The position numbers and the translations under genes are program-made. Of a stretch of 64,000 nucleotides of DNA, positions 11,003 through 22,658 are shown one piece after another. Every line of letters starts with the position of its first letter. Within the stretch, counting starts at the first letter, position 1. This DNA is from Peromyscus leucopus (Eukaryota; Chordata; Mammalia; Rodentia; Cricetidae), in the NCBI RefSeq assembly GCF_004664715.2, contig NC_051069.1, positions 72,562,647-72,626,646 on the forward strand, written 5' to 3'. A model generated the notes under the pieces. The model was not told where the DNA came from. It saw only the letters and a program-made list of their open reading frames with translations, and did not search any database.

Positions 11003-11213
11003 TTTAAGATTTATTTATTTATTTTTTACTTATCTAAGAGTTTTACCTCGGGGCATTGAAGTGCACCACATGGTTTCAGTGCCCTAGGAAGCCAACAGAG
11101 GGCATTAGGTCCCCAGAACCAGAGTTACAGATAGCTGTGAGGGGACCTGGGTGTACTCGGAATGCAGGAGCAGCACGTGCTCTTAACCACTGACCCGCCT
11201 CTCCAGCCCCATG
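11003..11213 (-). repeat. B3-type SINE
   Basis: Reverse-strand B3: AAGATTTATTTATTTATT at the tail side and CTCTCCAGCCCC at the head side. Confidence 0.85.
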
Positions 11214-11374
11214 GTTTATTCTAACACATTTGCTGAATAAAGGAGTGCAGGCTACAGAAAGAACTTTAAATGGCCGTAAAGCAGTCACTGCTCTTTAATG
11301 CCTTTATTATACACATTTTAATTATATGTGGTAAGTAAAAAAAAAATTTTAAAGATTTTTAAAGATTTTTTTAA
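11214..11374. other. Short spacer with repeated AAAGATTT
   Basis: TTTAAAGATTTTTAAAGATT is a partial duplication of the B2 tail that follows. Confidence 0.5.
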
Positions 11375-11546
11375 AGATTTATTTATTTATGTATACAATA
11401 TTCTGTCTGCATGCATGTCTGCATGCCAGAAGAGGGCACCAGATCTCATTACAGATGTGAGCCACCATGTGGTTGCTGGGAATTGAACTCAAGACCTCTG
11501 GAAGAGCAGCCAGTGCTCTTAACCTCTGAGCTATCTCTCTAGCCTA
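11375..11546 (-). repeat. B2 SINE
   Basis: Reverse-strand B2 with CCAGAAGAGGGCACCAGATC and a GGGAATTGAACTC B-box region. Confidence 0.9.
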
Positions 11547-12023
11547 GAATAACATTTTTAATGGTATAAAACTAACGTTATTTTTAAACTATAAAATATT
11601 TCAGTGTTTTCAATCCTCTGTAGAATTTCTACTGGATATTACCAAATATATTTTTCGATATCTCTAAAAACATTACAGCTCTCATAATGATATTTGAATC
11701 CCAGTTTTGGTTTTATGTCATCTTTACAGTTTTATTTGGATGCATACTGAACACGCCAATATTAGAGTTAGAATTAGACTCTCGGACTCTGTACATCAAA
11801 TAATAAAGACATTTTATTAGATATTTAGCTCCTGCTGAACTGTTGATTTCCAAGACAGCTTGAATTCCTTATCTGTATAAATCATTATACTACACAGTGA
11901 GCAAATAGGTATACCAAGAGAATTTTATAGTGTCAAAATATGTTTGAACTTATCGATACATTGGAGTTACCAGGGAATTTTTTATTTTAAATAATTCAAC
12001 ATTATTCAAGTCTTTTAAAATAA
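11547..12023. other. AT-rich intergenic DNA
   Basis: No supported gene or repeat. Confidence 0.4.
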
Positions 12024-12035
12024 AAGATCCTTTTC

Positions 12036-12042
12036 TTTCTTT

Positions 12043-12090
<48 letters not shown>

Positions 12091-12277
12091 TTCTTTTCTT
12101 TTTCTTTCTTTCTTTCTTTTTCTTTTTTTTTTTTTGAGACAGGGTTTCTCTGTGTAGCTTTGCTCCTTTCCTGGAACTCACTCTGTAGCCCAGACTGGCC
12201 TTGAACTCACAGAGATCCGCCCCGGCTCTGCGTCCCAGTGCTTGGATTAAAGGCATGTGCCACCACCACCCGACTGG
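12036..12277 (-). repeat. B1 SINE with (CTTT)n tail
   Basis: Reverse-strand B1 whose poly-A tail has changed into a (CTTT)n tract of about 90 bases. The target duplication AAGATCCTTTTC is exact at 12024-12035 and 12278-12289. Confidence 0.93.
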
Positions 12278-12510
12278 AAGATCCTTTTCATACTTATTCT
12301 TCTACCTCCTCCCAGTATTTAAATTGTCTTCTGAATTTTTTCATATTAAAGGAGATAAAGCTGGAGCTTAATTTAATATGTACTTCACCTTCATAGAGAC
12401 TTCCTACTCAAAATTCCAGTTCAGAATCACCAGCAACAGTTACAACATGGCTACATTCCATGCCAACTAAACACTGTTCTCACTGTTATTATACAATCAA
12501 GACGACGCAG

Positions 12511-12920
12511 TGCTGTGGGATGGTCTTTCTGTACGCTGTGAATATGTGTTGCTACCCTTGGTTAGTAAAGAAGCTGCTATGGCTGATGGCAAGGTAGAAT
12601 AGAGCCAGGTGGGAAATTCAAGCAGAGAGACAAGAGAAGAAGGTGAGGTCAGGGGAGATACTGAGCACTGCTGGGGAGGAGCAAGATCTAATGAGACACA
12701 GGTAATGCCACAAAACCATGTGGTAAAACACAGATTAATTTAGAAATGGGTTGAATTAAGTTGTAAGAGCTAGTTAATGATAAGCCTGAGCCATAGGCCA
12801 AACAGTTTATAATTAATACAAGCCTTTGTGTGTTTATTTTATAAGCGGCTGCGGGACTGTAGGTGGGAGAGATTCATTCAGATTGTGAAGCCAGGTGGGA
12901 CTGAGAAACTTCCGGCTACA
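12511..12920 (+). mobile_element. Solo LTR, family A (class-II-like)
   Basis: 410 bp, starts TGCTGTGGGATGGTC and ends CTTCCGGCTACA, with ACGCAG/ACACAG (12505-12510, 12921-12926) as a 6-bp duplication with one mismatch. It shares the block AAACAGTTTATAATTAATAC and the final CTACA with the other family A copies. Six-base duplications are typical of ERVK integration. Confidence 0.82.
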
Positions 12921-12926
12921 ACACAG

Positions 12927-13385
12927 ATTTGAAATGGACATTTAAGAAGAGTCAAACTCATGACCCCATATCAGTATCTCTATGCATAGCCCCAGAATGG
13001 GCTGGCTTTCAGAGATGATTCAACTTCACTCTTTTAATTCATTGCTAGTAGAGATGATGAGACACTTACAAGCTGAGACGTTAGCACAGTCTTGGTATAC
13101 ATGTTCTGTTAGTCCGTTATTGAGCCTTTCTTCCAGAGGCCTTATTGCCGTGTTCTGCTGTTGCACTTGGAACATATCAAAAACATAGCCTGACAATGCT
13201 AGCTCCATTTATCTGACTCAGTTTTCCAAGTATTTATCGAGGCCCACTTTGTCCTTGACTAAGCCTCAGAGACGTGAGGATGTACAAGATAGAGATGGCT
13301 TCTCTTCTCAAGATTCCAGCTCAACAGGAGAAAGCTGGTGTAAACTAAGAAACTCAGAGGATAGCAATCATCGTAAAGTTCACAC
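12927..13385. other. Intergenic DNA, no recognised feature
   Basis: No gene or repeat supported. Confidence 0.4.
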
Positions 13386-13400
13386 AAGAGCTTGTAGGCA

Positions 13401-13576
13401 AAAAGGCAGGGGAGCTGGAGATATGGCTCAGCAGTTAAGAGCACTGGCTGCTCTTCCAGAGGATCCGGGTTAGATTCCCAGCAGCCACATGGCAGCTCAT
13501 AACTGTCTCTAACTCCAGTTCCTGGGGGTCTGATACCCTCACACCAATGAACATAAAAAAATATTAATTTTTTTAA
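13401..13576 (+). repeat. B2 SINE
   Basis: A tRNA-like head (GGAGATATGGCTCAGCAGTT) with A and B boxes, then the B2 body. A 15-bp duplication AAGAGCTTGTAGGCA at 13386-13400 and 13577-13591 is exact. Confidence 0.93.
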
Positions 13577-13851
13577 AAGAGCTTGTAGGCAGTGGAGTTA
13601 GCTTAGAAGGTATCTGTAGGGAGCTAAAGCTAACTTGTGGTATAAAAGACAGACAGTCACAGAATAGTATTTTATGCACATGTAAATGCAAAAAGTGAAG
13701 ATGAAAACAGAAAGCCTTCTTGTTTGCTGGAGCACATTGTGCAAGGCACAGAAGGAAATGAGGCTGGAGAACCTGGCAGGAAGAGAGAGGAGTAGCACAT
13801 GAACAAATTTTGAATACAGAATTGAAAGTCATAGATAATCCCGGTTAATGC

Positions 13852-13970
13852 TTATCACAACTATATGAAGTAAATACTATTAGTAGTTCCACTTTGGACA
13901 CAAGGATACTGAGGTGTCAGGAGTTGAGGTCAATGAGCTTCTTTAGCTGGTCAGAGGGAAGCTGAGAAGG
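13852..13970 (-). repeat. MIR SINE
   Basis: ACTATATGAAGTAAATACTA, GATACTGAGG and CTGGTCAGAGGGAAGCTGAG fall in the order of the reverse MIR consensus. Confidence 0.65.
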
Positions 13971-14042
13971 TGGTCCAGGCCACTCTTAGTTGTGTGGATC
14001 ACAAGCTCCAATGCCATCAAACAGACAAACAGAGGACAGTTG

Positions 14043-14398
14043 TGTTGGTGGAAGTTTATGTCCCTCCAGCCAGCTCCCAAATAACCACACAGAGACATAT
14101 TAATTATAAATGCTTGGCCAATAGCTTAGGATTGTTTCTAACTCACTCTTACAACGTAAACTAACCCATATTTCTCATTTATCTTCTACCATGTGGCTCG
14201 GTACCTTTCTTTAACATGGCATGTTTATCTTCCTTCTCTCCGTGTCTCTTAGCAACTTTGCCCTACCTCTTCCCCACATTCTCTCAGTCTTCCTCTTCCA
14301 CCTAACCTCTTCCTGCCTAGCTATTGGCCAGTTTGCTCTTTATTAAACCAATGAGAGCAACACATCTTCACAATGTACAAAAGGATTATTCCACAGCA
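14043..14398 (-). mobile_element. Solo LTR, family A, reverse
   Basis: 356 bp. The reverse complement starts TGCTGTGGAATAATCC and carries GCCAATAGCTAGGCAGGAAG. Flanks are CAGTTG (14037-14042) and CAGCTG (14399-14404), one mismatch. Confidence 0.8.
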
Positions 14399-14404
14399 CA
14401 GCTG

Positions 14405-15365
14405 TGCACGTTACAAGCCAGACACTAACAGGGGACACCAGCACCTATTCATAGCTGGCTCTAGGAGTGAATGAAAACCCAGTATGATTAAAAAAAAAAA
14501 ACCCACAGCTTTCACCTCAAAAGAGGTGAGATCATTTATTCTGGAGTCAAATATGAGTGACCAGGAACAAAGAGTTAGGTTACTCCAAATTCCATATTCC
14601 AACATAGAGGCAGTTTCATGAAGTTGTTATAGTAACAGAACAAAGAAAGTCATAAATTAAGCCACTGTAAAGACACATTGCTGGAAGCATTAAGTGGTAG
14701 TTATAGCCTTATAGAGAAATGTCAGCCACAGGCCTCAGATGCTGTATGATGACTCTGAACCTTTTGGGTTGGTAGAAACTACTGGTTTGTTAATACAATC
14801 CAAGAGTTTCAGATTTGGGGGTATTTGTTTTGTTTTGTTTTGTTTTCTGTTAGTCACAGGATGGTAGGTCTGACACAGGTAGGCAAGCAACTGCCATTGA
14901 GGAGGCTAAAGATAGTTCAAAATAATTATAGTTAGGCTGTGGATCTGCAGCAGTCCAGCCTCTCCAATCTTTGCAGTTCTCTCTGTCAATCATCCTCAAC
15001 AGGCACAACTTCTTTCCAGGAATTATTCTTCCACTGGATATTTTGATTTTTCCACAAAAACTGAAAGATTCATATTATCAGGAAATCTTATTTAAAATTG
15101 TTTGTGGCTAATAAAACTTTAAAACAACAATTTAGAGTCATCATTTTAAATCCACACTGGTTCCAGGACTCCTGTAGATGCCCAAATCTGTAGCTGCTCA
15201 AGTACCTCACACAAAATGGCATTACATTAGCAGTAACACTCTATATACTTTAAATTATTTTTAGGTTATGTACAATACTTAATACAATTATAAATGCTTG
15301 TAAACAGTTGTTACAATCTACTGTTTAAGGAAAGAAAAAAACCTTCTCTTGTTTAGCACGCTCAT
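14405..15365. other. Intergenic DNA, no gene
   Basis: Only a (TTTTG)n stretch at 14827-14847 is notable. Confidence 0.4.
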
Positions 15366-15549
15366 TTTTATTTTATTTTATTTTATTGTTTTTTTTTTTT
15401 TTTTTTCAAGACAGGGTTTCTCTGTGTAATTTTGGTGCCTATCCTGGATCTTGCTCTGTATAGACCAGGCTGGCCTTGAAGTCACAGAGATCTGCCTGCC
15501 TCTGCCTCCCAAATGCTGGGATTAAAGGCGTATGCCACTACCGCCCAGC
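15366..15549 (-). repeat. B1 SINE
   Basis: Reverse-strand B1 with a T-tract tail that includes a (TTTTA)n start; GCTCATTTTTATTTT at 15361 and CTCATTTTCATTTT at 15550 give an approximate target duplication. Confidence 0.88.
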
Positions 15550-15560
15550 CTCATTTTCAT

Positions 15561-17165
15561 TTTGAGTTGAGTCTATACATACTGAACCTCTGGAGATGAA
15601 GGACCCACAGTACTCTCACTGAATGCACTTCTCAGACTAGAGCCAACCAATGACTTTAAAGATTAAAATAGTGAAAATGCTAGAAAAATCTGAGAAGGGA
15701 AGTGTATCACTGTATCACACAAAAGAGAATCTCATAGAGGCTCAAAATTAAACAGAAACTCCTAGTTAGAGGATTGGGGTGGGGATGGAGAGGATAACAC
15801 AAGTCTTTCTCCCCTTTCTCTGGGGTAGGATTCTTTCATCTGTTTTCTACCTTAAGAGCTGCAGCAGAAGAGTTGAAGCAATGGGAAGATTGAGCCTATA
15901 GTCTTTCAGGTGAAAATTCCACAGCAGACACTATGGGACTCTATGGGACTCCAAAAGGCTACTTGCAGGAAAAGGGTGAATAACCAAAAGCCTAGAGATC
16001 AGCAGGAGACCTAGGGAGCCAGGCAATCTCCATCCTGGTATGGGGAAGTGGGGGGAGGGGGGGAGAAGGGAGAGAAAAACTTCACCGTGGACAGTGCAAG
16101 TCCATTTTCAATCACTTTCAACAGAAGCTGTAGTCTGAGAAGCCTGAAGTACAAGACTTAAAGTAATATCAATTCATGACGGCCTATGTGACGGAAGCAA
16201 CTGAACACTAAGCCCTGCATAAGGGCATGAGACTCCAACCTGCATGATGATATGAGACTCCAAGACAAACAGACCACCACACAGAGCTATTTCAAGTGCA
16301 AATGTAATCGATCTGGGAGAAGAAACTAAAATGGGGTGGCAGAATCAGACCCTAAAACCTCAGACACTGAGAGTCATTAGACACAGTCTAAGAAATACGC
16401 TTAATGTGTTGAAAGAAGCAATGGAGAGATCTGAAGCGATAAAAACTACACTTGACATTTTCAAGAATTTTGGGATAAGATACAGAATTTAGAAAATCAG
16501 AATAAACTTGTTCAGCTGGAAGACAATTCTGAAGATATTGTCCCAAACTGCCATCCTCTGCCCTTTCACTTCTCTACAGTTACTGTCCTTGACTGAGACG
16601 TGTAGAAGCTGGCGTCCTACGCAACTCCACTGGTGGCTGAGTGTCTCCCAGATGCTAGGAAGTTGTGTGTGTCCTGAAGCTTGTCTTTTCTCTCTTTGGT
16701 ATCTCTTCTACCACAGTGGTCCATACCAACTGAGAGGGAAAGTTCTCCGACCTCTACCCTGGGCACTGTCTGGAGGGGCATAGACTGTGTTCATTTAGGT
16801 TGGGCCTGGTGCCAGGTCTTGATGCTCCCACAAGAATAGGCACAACAGGGCCATGTGGGAGCTGGCACCTCCATGGAGCACATGAAGACAACTGGCAGAT
16901 GTGGCAGCAGCTGCAGAAGCCAGAGAGTCATTTGGGAGCTCTGTGAGAGCTATGGAGTTGCCTAGGGAAGGAGATTCTGAGTTCAGGAACTACACACTGA
17001 TTGTGTCCAAAACTATAGGACATTCATAAGGGACATTCGCTCCTTAAAACAACTGCTGGTAGAGGGTACATTGAACTGCATAGGAAAACCTTTTTAGAGA
17101 ACTACACTTCCCTCCAGAGGAGATTCTCCCCTCCCTCCACCCCCCTCCACCGCTCCCACTTCCCA
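15561..17165. other. Intergenic DNA with short tandem duplications
   Basis: No gene is supported. Two imperfect 25-bp tandem units lie at 16214-16238 and 16239-16263, and GGGACTCTAT is repeated at about 15942-15955. A G-rich run is at 16042-16070. The region 16300-16530 is A-rich and might be an old L1 part; not certain. Confidence 0.4.
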
Positions 17166-17171
17166 CCCCAG

Positions 17172-17319
17172 ATAGGTTTTCTGTGTGACAGCTCTGGCTG
17201 TCCTAGAACTTGCTTTGTAGGTCAGGCTGGCCTTGAACTCACAGACACCCACCTGCCTCTGCCTCCTGGGTGCTGGGATTAAAGATGTGCGCTGCTGCTG
17301 CCGCCACCACCACCCAGCA
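17172..17319 (-). repeat. B1 SINE, diverged, with CTG/CCG run
   Basis: Reverse-strand B1 with the older block CTCTGGCTGTCCTAGAACTT; the head side carries a GCTGCTGCTGCCGCCACCAC run at 17292-17311. Confidence 0.85.
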
Positions 17320-17478
17320 AGAGGGCCTTCTTAAATAAATCTTCAAACTATAGAACGTAGACTTAACATTTTATAAAATTGGCCTTAGGAACCTACTGTC
17401 CATCCAAAGACATAGAGAAACTACAACTTTAAATAAAATTTTGCTACTCATATAAAACTGATTAAAAAGTTGAGGTTA

Positions 17479-17625
17479 TAGGCCGGGTAGTAGTGCATGC
17501 CTTTCATCCCACACATGGGAGGCAGAGGCAGTTCAAGTTCTGTGAGTTCGAGGCCAGCCTCGTCTTGTAGAGTGAGTTCCAGGACAGCCAGTGCTACACA
17601 GACAAACCTTGTCTTGAAAAACCAA
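17479..17625 (+). repeat. B1 SINE, older type
   Basis: GGCCGGGTAGTAGTGCATGC start and CCAGGACAGCCAGTGCTACA 3' block, the mouse-like older form, without the AAAGGCGCAAAG block. Confidence 0.88.
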
Positions 17626-17639
17626 AAACCAAACAAAAC

Positions 17640-19306
17640 CAAAACAAACAAAAAATGTTGAGACTATATAAAAATATCTTTGTTTATAAATCAGCTAGTA
17701 AAGAAGGAATAATTCAATGGAAAAAAATGGTCACACCATATGAATAATACCTCGGAGAATAATGCAAATGTATTGTGAGTGTAATTTAAAATGCTCAAAC
17801 CTAACATCTGAAATCAGTTAATGAAATACACCACAGTATAGAATATAGAACAAAGAGCATATGATTATCTCAGTAGATACAGAAATAGCGTTTGCTTAAG
17901 TTCAACACCCTTTGTGACAAAAACACGCAGTAGATTAGAAACAGGACAATTCTATAATCTGATTAAAAACCTTCATGGAAAAAATTATAGCTTCTGCCTA
18001 GTTGCTTTCTCCTTATCAAAAACAAGAAAAAGATGTCTGCTTTGCCAGCTCTGTTCAGCATTGTGCTCAATAATCTACCCAGCAAAGGACTCAAAAAGAG
18101 TCAAAGGCCGGGAAGGCAGAAGTAAGCTACTATTCCAAATGGCTTTATCTTTTATTAGAAATTATAACACTAACGAATAAATTGACAGGAGTTTGAAACT
18201 TAAGCTCTGGAAATTACAAAAGCTTTTGAAAGAAATTGAAAAATCTAAACAAGGAGAAAAAAACAGCCTGTGTTCACAGAATGAAAGACTTAATACCGTA
18301 AAAATGATAGACAGTAATCCAAAATAAATGAACCTACAGATTTAATGCAAAACCCATCAAAATCCCAGTTGGCTTCATTACAGAAACTGACAAGTTCAAC
18401 TTAAAATTCATATGGAAATTCACAAAACCCTGGGTCAGCACAACAATCTTGAACAAAACAGAAGAGTAGAGGAATTGCACTTTGGAATGATAAGAAGTTA
18501 GGAAAACACAGAGCTGTGGTACAGGACAAACAACAATGTACAGATCACTGGAATTGAACTGGGAGTCCATGAAGTAAACTATCAAGTTCGGGGGGATTGA
18601 TTTTTCAACAAGACTGCCAAAACCATTCAATAGGGAGGGAGAAAACGGCATATTTTTCAAGAAATGGTGCTGAGAGGATAGCAAGGAAATCAGATGGCGT
18701 GCAAATTTGATCCAAGGTGGACCAACTAACTGTGAGCTGAAATGACATCCGGGCAAAAACCTCAGTGAGTCTGCCTGACCTGGATAGAGCAGTGACTTCT
18801 CAGGTATGACCAAAGCCCAGCAACAGAAGGGAAGAGAAATGCCACTGAAATGCAAAATGTCTGTCTATCAAAGAAGCAGAAGGGACAAGGCCATGAAATG
18901 GTAGAGTCTTCTGATGTTTTCTGCAACTTCTGTATCTGATGGGAGATTTACATGTAGAATATATGACAGACTCTTACTATTGCATCATTTAAAATAAACA
19001 AATAAGCTAACTTTAAAGTGAATGAGTGATCTGAATGAACATCTGTCCAGAGAAAATATACAAAGGTACCATGGACCCAACATCATCAGTCACAGGGCAA
19101 TGCAAATAAAAACCAAATTGAAATGCCACTTTACATCTCCAAGGACAACTAAAATGAAGACAGATAATACATCAGTCAATATGTGGAGAAACTGCAACCT
19201 TTATACCCTGTGTATGTAAAAGAGTTCGGCATCCTCTCAAAACAGTCTGGCAGCTTCCTCAAAGGTGAAGACAGAGGTACCACACGACTCAGCATTTCTA
19301 CTCTTA
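17640..19306 (+). mobile_element. Old L1 ORF2 region (broken)
   Basis: Nucleotide blocks such as TTTAATGCAAAACCCATCAA, TTCATATGGAAATTCACAAA and GGGCAATGCAAATAAAAACC are in the order of the ORF2 C-terminal part. Many stops and frameshifts are present, and no functional protein remains. The left limit is uncertain; recognisable homology starts at about 17860. Confidence 0.8.
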
Positions 19307-19641
19307 TGGTGCTTTGGATGAGAAATGTCTCACATAGGCTCATGTATTTGAAAACTTGGTCCTTAGTTGGTGGTAGTGTTTGGGAAGGTCATGGAACCCC
19401 TAGGAGGGGGAGTCTTCCCTGAGGAAGTACATCCTGGGCTAGGCTGTGACATCCTGTTCTAGATCTGTTTCCTGTGTGTAGAAGAAATGTGATCTCTCTG
19501 CTTCCGGCTCCTACTTCCATGCCCTGACTTCTCTGCCATGATGGACTGTTACCCCTCTGGACCTGCAAGCCAAAATAAATGCTTCCTCAAGATGTCTTTG
19601 GTCATGGCATTTATCAAAGCAACAGAAATGTAACTAATACA
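19307..19641 (+). mobile_element. ORR1-type MaLR LTR inserted in L1
   Basis: TGGTGCTTTGGATGAGAAAT start, GCCATGATGGACTGTTACCC middle and CTAATACA end. The L1 frame is interrupted here and continues at 19642, so this LTR is younger than the L1. Confidence 0.78.
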
Positions 19642-20165
19642 ACTACATACCCAAGAAAATAAAGTGTATGTCCATAGGACAATACATGTGTGGATATTCA
19701 TGGAAGCATTATTCATAATAGCCAAAGAATGGAAACATGCGTGTGTTGCTAGCAAACGGCAAATGAAGTGTGGTATAACCATATTACATGGAAGATTGTT
19801 CACCAATACAAAAACAAAAAACAAGACAAAAAACCCCACCAAAGTATTGATATATATACTACAATGTGGATAAACTTAAAAACATATGAAGTAGAAGAAG
19901 CCACCTATAAAAAATTATATGTTATCTGAATCTGTTTATAAAAAAAAGCACCTAGAAGAAGTAATCTATAGAGACAAAAGGTCATGGGGCTGAGGTACTT
20001 TGGGGAAGATGATAAATGACTGCTAGTGGGTGGGTACTGAGTTTCCCATGGGGATGATGAAAATATCCTGAAGCTGCTTGTAATGATGGCACAACTCTGT
20101 ACATAAACTGAAAACTATGGACTTCTGCAGTTTAAGTGAGTAAATAATAAGGCCTGTGAATTCAC
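19642..20165 (+). mobile_element. L1 ORF2 end and 3' UTR
   Basis: CATTATTCATAATAGCCAAA and the following 3' UTR blocks (TGACTGCTAGTGGGTGGGTA, CTGAAAACTATGG) continue the L1. The type resembles ancient L1MA/B rather than young rodent L1. Confidence 0.75.
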
Positions 20166-20184
20166 TCTCAACGAAATTGTCCTA

Positions 20185-20560
20185 AAAATTTTAAAAGTGC
20201 TCAGCTTCATTCAACATCAGCTAGGTGCAAATTCAAGTCCCAGTTATAAATAGTTTTGCTGCAGGCAGGTGGGAACATTTTAAGTTTTGGAAAATGGAAA
20301 CTACAAGCTTGATTGCTGAACATTAAGAGTGCTCGTTTGCCGCATGGGAAGTATGCATTGGAAGCACAGCAATGGAGAATGCCCTGTCAATCACTCATAA
20401 GTCAACCTGGAAAATCTCCTCTCTTACAATTTAGCACCAGCAGATGAGTAGCAATGTAAATATTTCCAAGACACAAGGGTCTCTAAACGTTCATCAACTA
20501 TGGAATAGATTCCACTGGTAGAAATGAGCATACACCTCACAGATTGTCCCATCAAAATTG
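20185..20560 (+). mobile_element. Second L1 ORF2 fragment (probable)
   Basis: GGTGGGAACATTTTAAG, TTGGAAAATGGAAAC and TTCATCAACTATGGAATAGA match the ORF2 3' order again, after the 3' UTR of the previous copy. It is very diverged. Confidence 0.4.
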
Positions 20561-20799
20561 CCCCCAACAGGAGAAGATATTCTGGAAATAAAAATTAGGT
20601 GTTATTAAAGAAAAAAAAAAAAAGGAATGGCCCCAAGCAACCACCACCACCAAGTCAATACTCTCTGTACAGGTTTTTTTGTTTGTTTTCACTCAATTTG
20701 TTCAGACCCTTCAAACTACTCAAAAGCTGTTTCCTATTATTACCCCCTTTTCATAGAAAAAAAGTGAAAAAAATGGAAGTCTTGTGACTGGATATTTTC

Positions 20800-20870
20800 T
20801 ATGCATATTACTTTTCTCATTGGTGTGATAAAACACCTGACTAAAGCAGTTTAAGAAAGAAAAGAAAAAC
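20800..20870 (-). repeat. TGATGGTTAATC-class repeat, left part (split)
   Basis: GTGTGATAAAACACCTGACT and AAAGCAGTTTAAGAAAG form the end of a reverse repeat whose rest lies at 21801-22128, after three younger insertions. Confidence 0.6.
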
Positions 20871-20897
20871 AAAAAACAAAAAAAAGGGGGGGGGGAC

Positions 20898-21087
20898 TGG
20901 AGAGATGACTCAGAGGTTAAGAGCACTGACTGTTCTTCCAGAGGTTCTGAGTTCAATTCCCAGCAACCACATGGTGGCTCACAACCATCGGTAATGAGAT
21001 GAGATCTGGTGCCGCCTTCTGGCCTGCAGACACAGTACTATATACATGATAGATGTAGATTGATAGGTAGAGAGGTAGGTAGGTAGG

Positions 21088-21139
<52 letters not shown>

Positions 21140-21150
21140 GATAAATAAAA
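20898..21150 (+). repeat. B2 SINE with TAGA/TAGG tail
   Basis: Young B2 (GGAGAGATGACTCAGAGGTT head and GGTTCTGAGTTCAATTCCC B-box region); its tail has expanded to (TAGG)n(TAGA)n at 21064-21139. Confidence 0.93.
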
Positions 21151-21160
21151 GGGTTTGGGC

Positions 21161-21648
21161 TGTGTGTGTTGTTTTTGCTCTTTTGGGTGGGGGGGGGGGC
21201 ACCACCCAACTCCCAAGTAAATCACACACGGAATCTTATTCTTACTTATGAATGCCCAACCTTAGCTTGGCTTAGTTTCTAGCCAGCTTTCCTTAACTTA
21301 AATTATCCTAGCTATCTTTTGCCTCTGGGATTTTCCCATTCTCCTACTTCTGTAAATCTTACTCTTACTCTGTGGCTTGCTGTGTAGGTGGGTTACTGGC
21401 CCCTGGAGTCCTCCTTCCCTGGCTACTACTTCTTCTCGCTTCTCCATCTCTTTTCTTCTTCTCTCCCAGATTTCCCTTCTCTGTAAGTCTCTCTGCCTGC
21501 CAGCCCCATCTATCCTTTCTCTTGCCTTGCTATTGGCCTGTCAGTTCTTTATTAGACCATCAGGTATTTTAGACAGGCACAGAAACACAAAGTTAAACAA
21601 ATGCAACATAAACAAAAGTAACACACCTTAAAATAATACTCTACAACA
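21161..21648 (-). mobile_element. Solo LTR, family B, reverse
   Basis: The reverse complement starts TGTTGTAGAGTATTATTTTA and ends near AACACACACA, with GACAGGCCAATAGCAAGGCA in the body. Close relatives are at 32220 and 37168. The left limit is blurred by a GT run, so the duplication is not clear. Confidence 0.8.
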
Positions 21649-21649
21649 G

Positions 21650-21800
21650 TGGTGTCGACCTTTAATCCCAGCACTTGGGAAGCAGAGGCAAGCAGACGTC
21701 ATGAGTTCAAGACCAGCCTGATCTATATAGCAAGTACCAGGCCAGCCAAGGCTATATAGTGAGATCCTGTCCCCCAAAATTAAAAACAAAACAAAAAAGA
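21650..21800 (+). repeat. B1 SINE, older type
   Basis: CCTTTAATCCCAGCACTTGG, AGTTCAAGACCAGCCTGATC and GTGAGATCCTGTCC follow the B1 order; the 5' end is short. Confidence 0.85.
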
Positions 21801-22128
21801 AAGGAAGGGTTCATTGTGGCTCACAGTTTTAGGTGGGTCAGTAAGTACATTATGTCAGGGAAGCCACACCAGTTGGAAAGTGAGGCAGCTGGCTACCCAG
21901 GAAGCAGAGATAGAGACGTATGGTGGTGTTCATCTCTTTTCCTTTTTTCATTTTTATTCAGATTAGAACCCCAGCCCATAATATGGTACCACTATTCCAG
22001 ATGGATCTTCCTTTCTCAGTCAAACACTGAGAAACACCAAAAGGTCTGGAAACACCTTCAGGCACATCCAGAAGTGTGTCTCCTAGGTCATTCCAGATCT
22101 AGCCAGGTTGACAGTGAAGACTGAGCAT
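21801..22128 (-). repeat. TGATGGTTAATC-class repeat, right part
   Basis: GGTTCATTGTGGCTCACAGT, AGCCCATAATATGG and TCCTAGGTCATTCCAGATCT end with GTTGACAGTGAAGACTGAGC, the reverse of the family start. Confidence 0.65.
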
Positions 22129-22169
22129 CACCCTGAGGATGGGGCTGTGTGGCGAAGGACCTTCTACTC

Positions 22170-22652
22170 TGTGGTGGTACTGTGTTCCCCAATACATTGT
22201 GAACACTAATAAACTTATCTAGAGTTAGAGAACAGAACAGCCACTAGATATAAAGGCCAGAAAATAGTGGCACACACACCTTTAATCCTAGCATTCTGGA
22301 GACAGATCCATCTGGATCTCTGTGAGTTTGAAGCCACACTGGAAACAGCCAGGCATGGTGACACACGCCTCTAATCCTAGGAAGTGATGGTAGGAAGCAG
22401 AAAGGTATATAAGGGTGCGGAAACCAGGAACTAGAGCCTGGTTAAGCTTTTAAGCTTTTAGCAGCAGTTCAGCTGAGATTCATTCTGGATGAGGACTCAG
22501 AGGCTTCCAGTCTGAGGAAACAGGATCAGCTGAGGAATTGGCAAGGTGAGGTGGCTGTGGCTTGTTCTGCTTCTCTGATCTTCCAGCGTTCACCCCAGTA
22601 ACTGGCGCCGGGTTTGTTTTTATTAATAAGAACTTTTAAGACTCGTGTTACA
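22170..22652 (+). mobile_element. Solo LTR with internal B1-like part
   Basis: 483 bp, TGTGGTGGTACTGTGTTCCC start and GACTCGTGTTACA end, with a perfect 6-bp duplication CTACTC (22164-22169, 22653-22658). Inside are two B1-like stretches (CCTTTAATCCTAGCATTCTG; GCATGGTGACACACGCCTCT). This is a known rodent ERVK-type LTR design; exact family not assigned. Confidence 0.85.
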
Positions 22653-22658
22653 CTACTC

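Noticed and set aside
18334..18855. Reverse open frame of 173 residues
   Set aside because: It is the antisense of the old L1 ORF2 region; no independent gene features.
21038..21229. Tyr-Leu-Ser repeat peptides
   Set aside because: Translation of the TAGA/TAGG tail of a B2 SINE.
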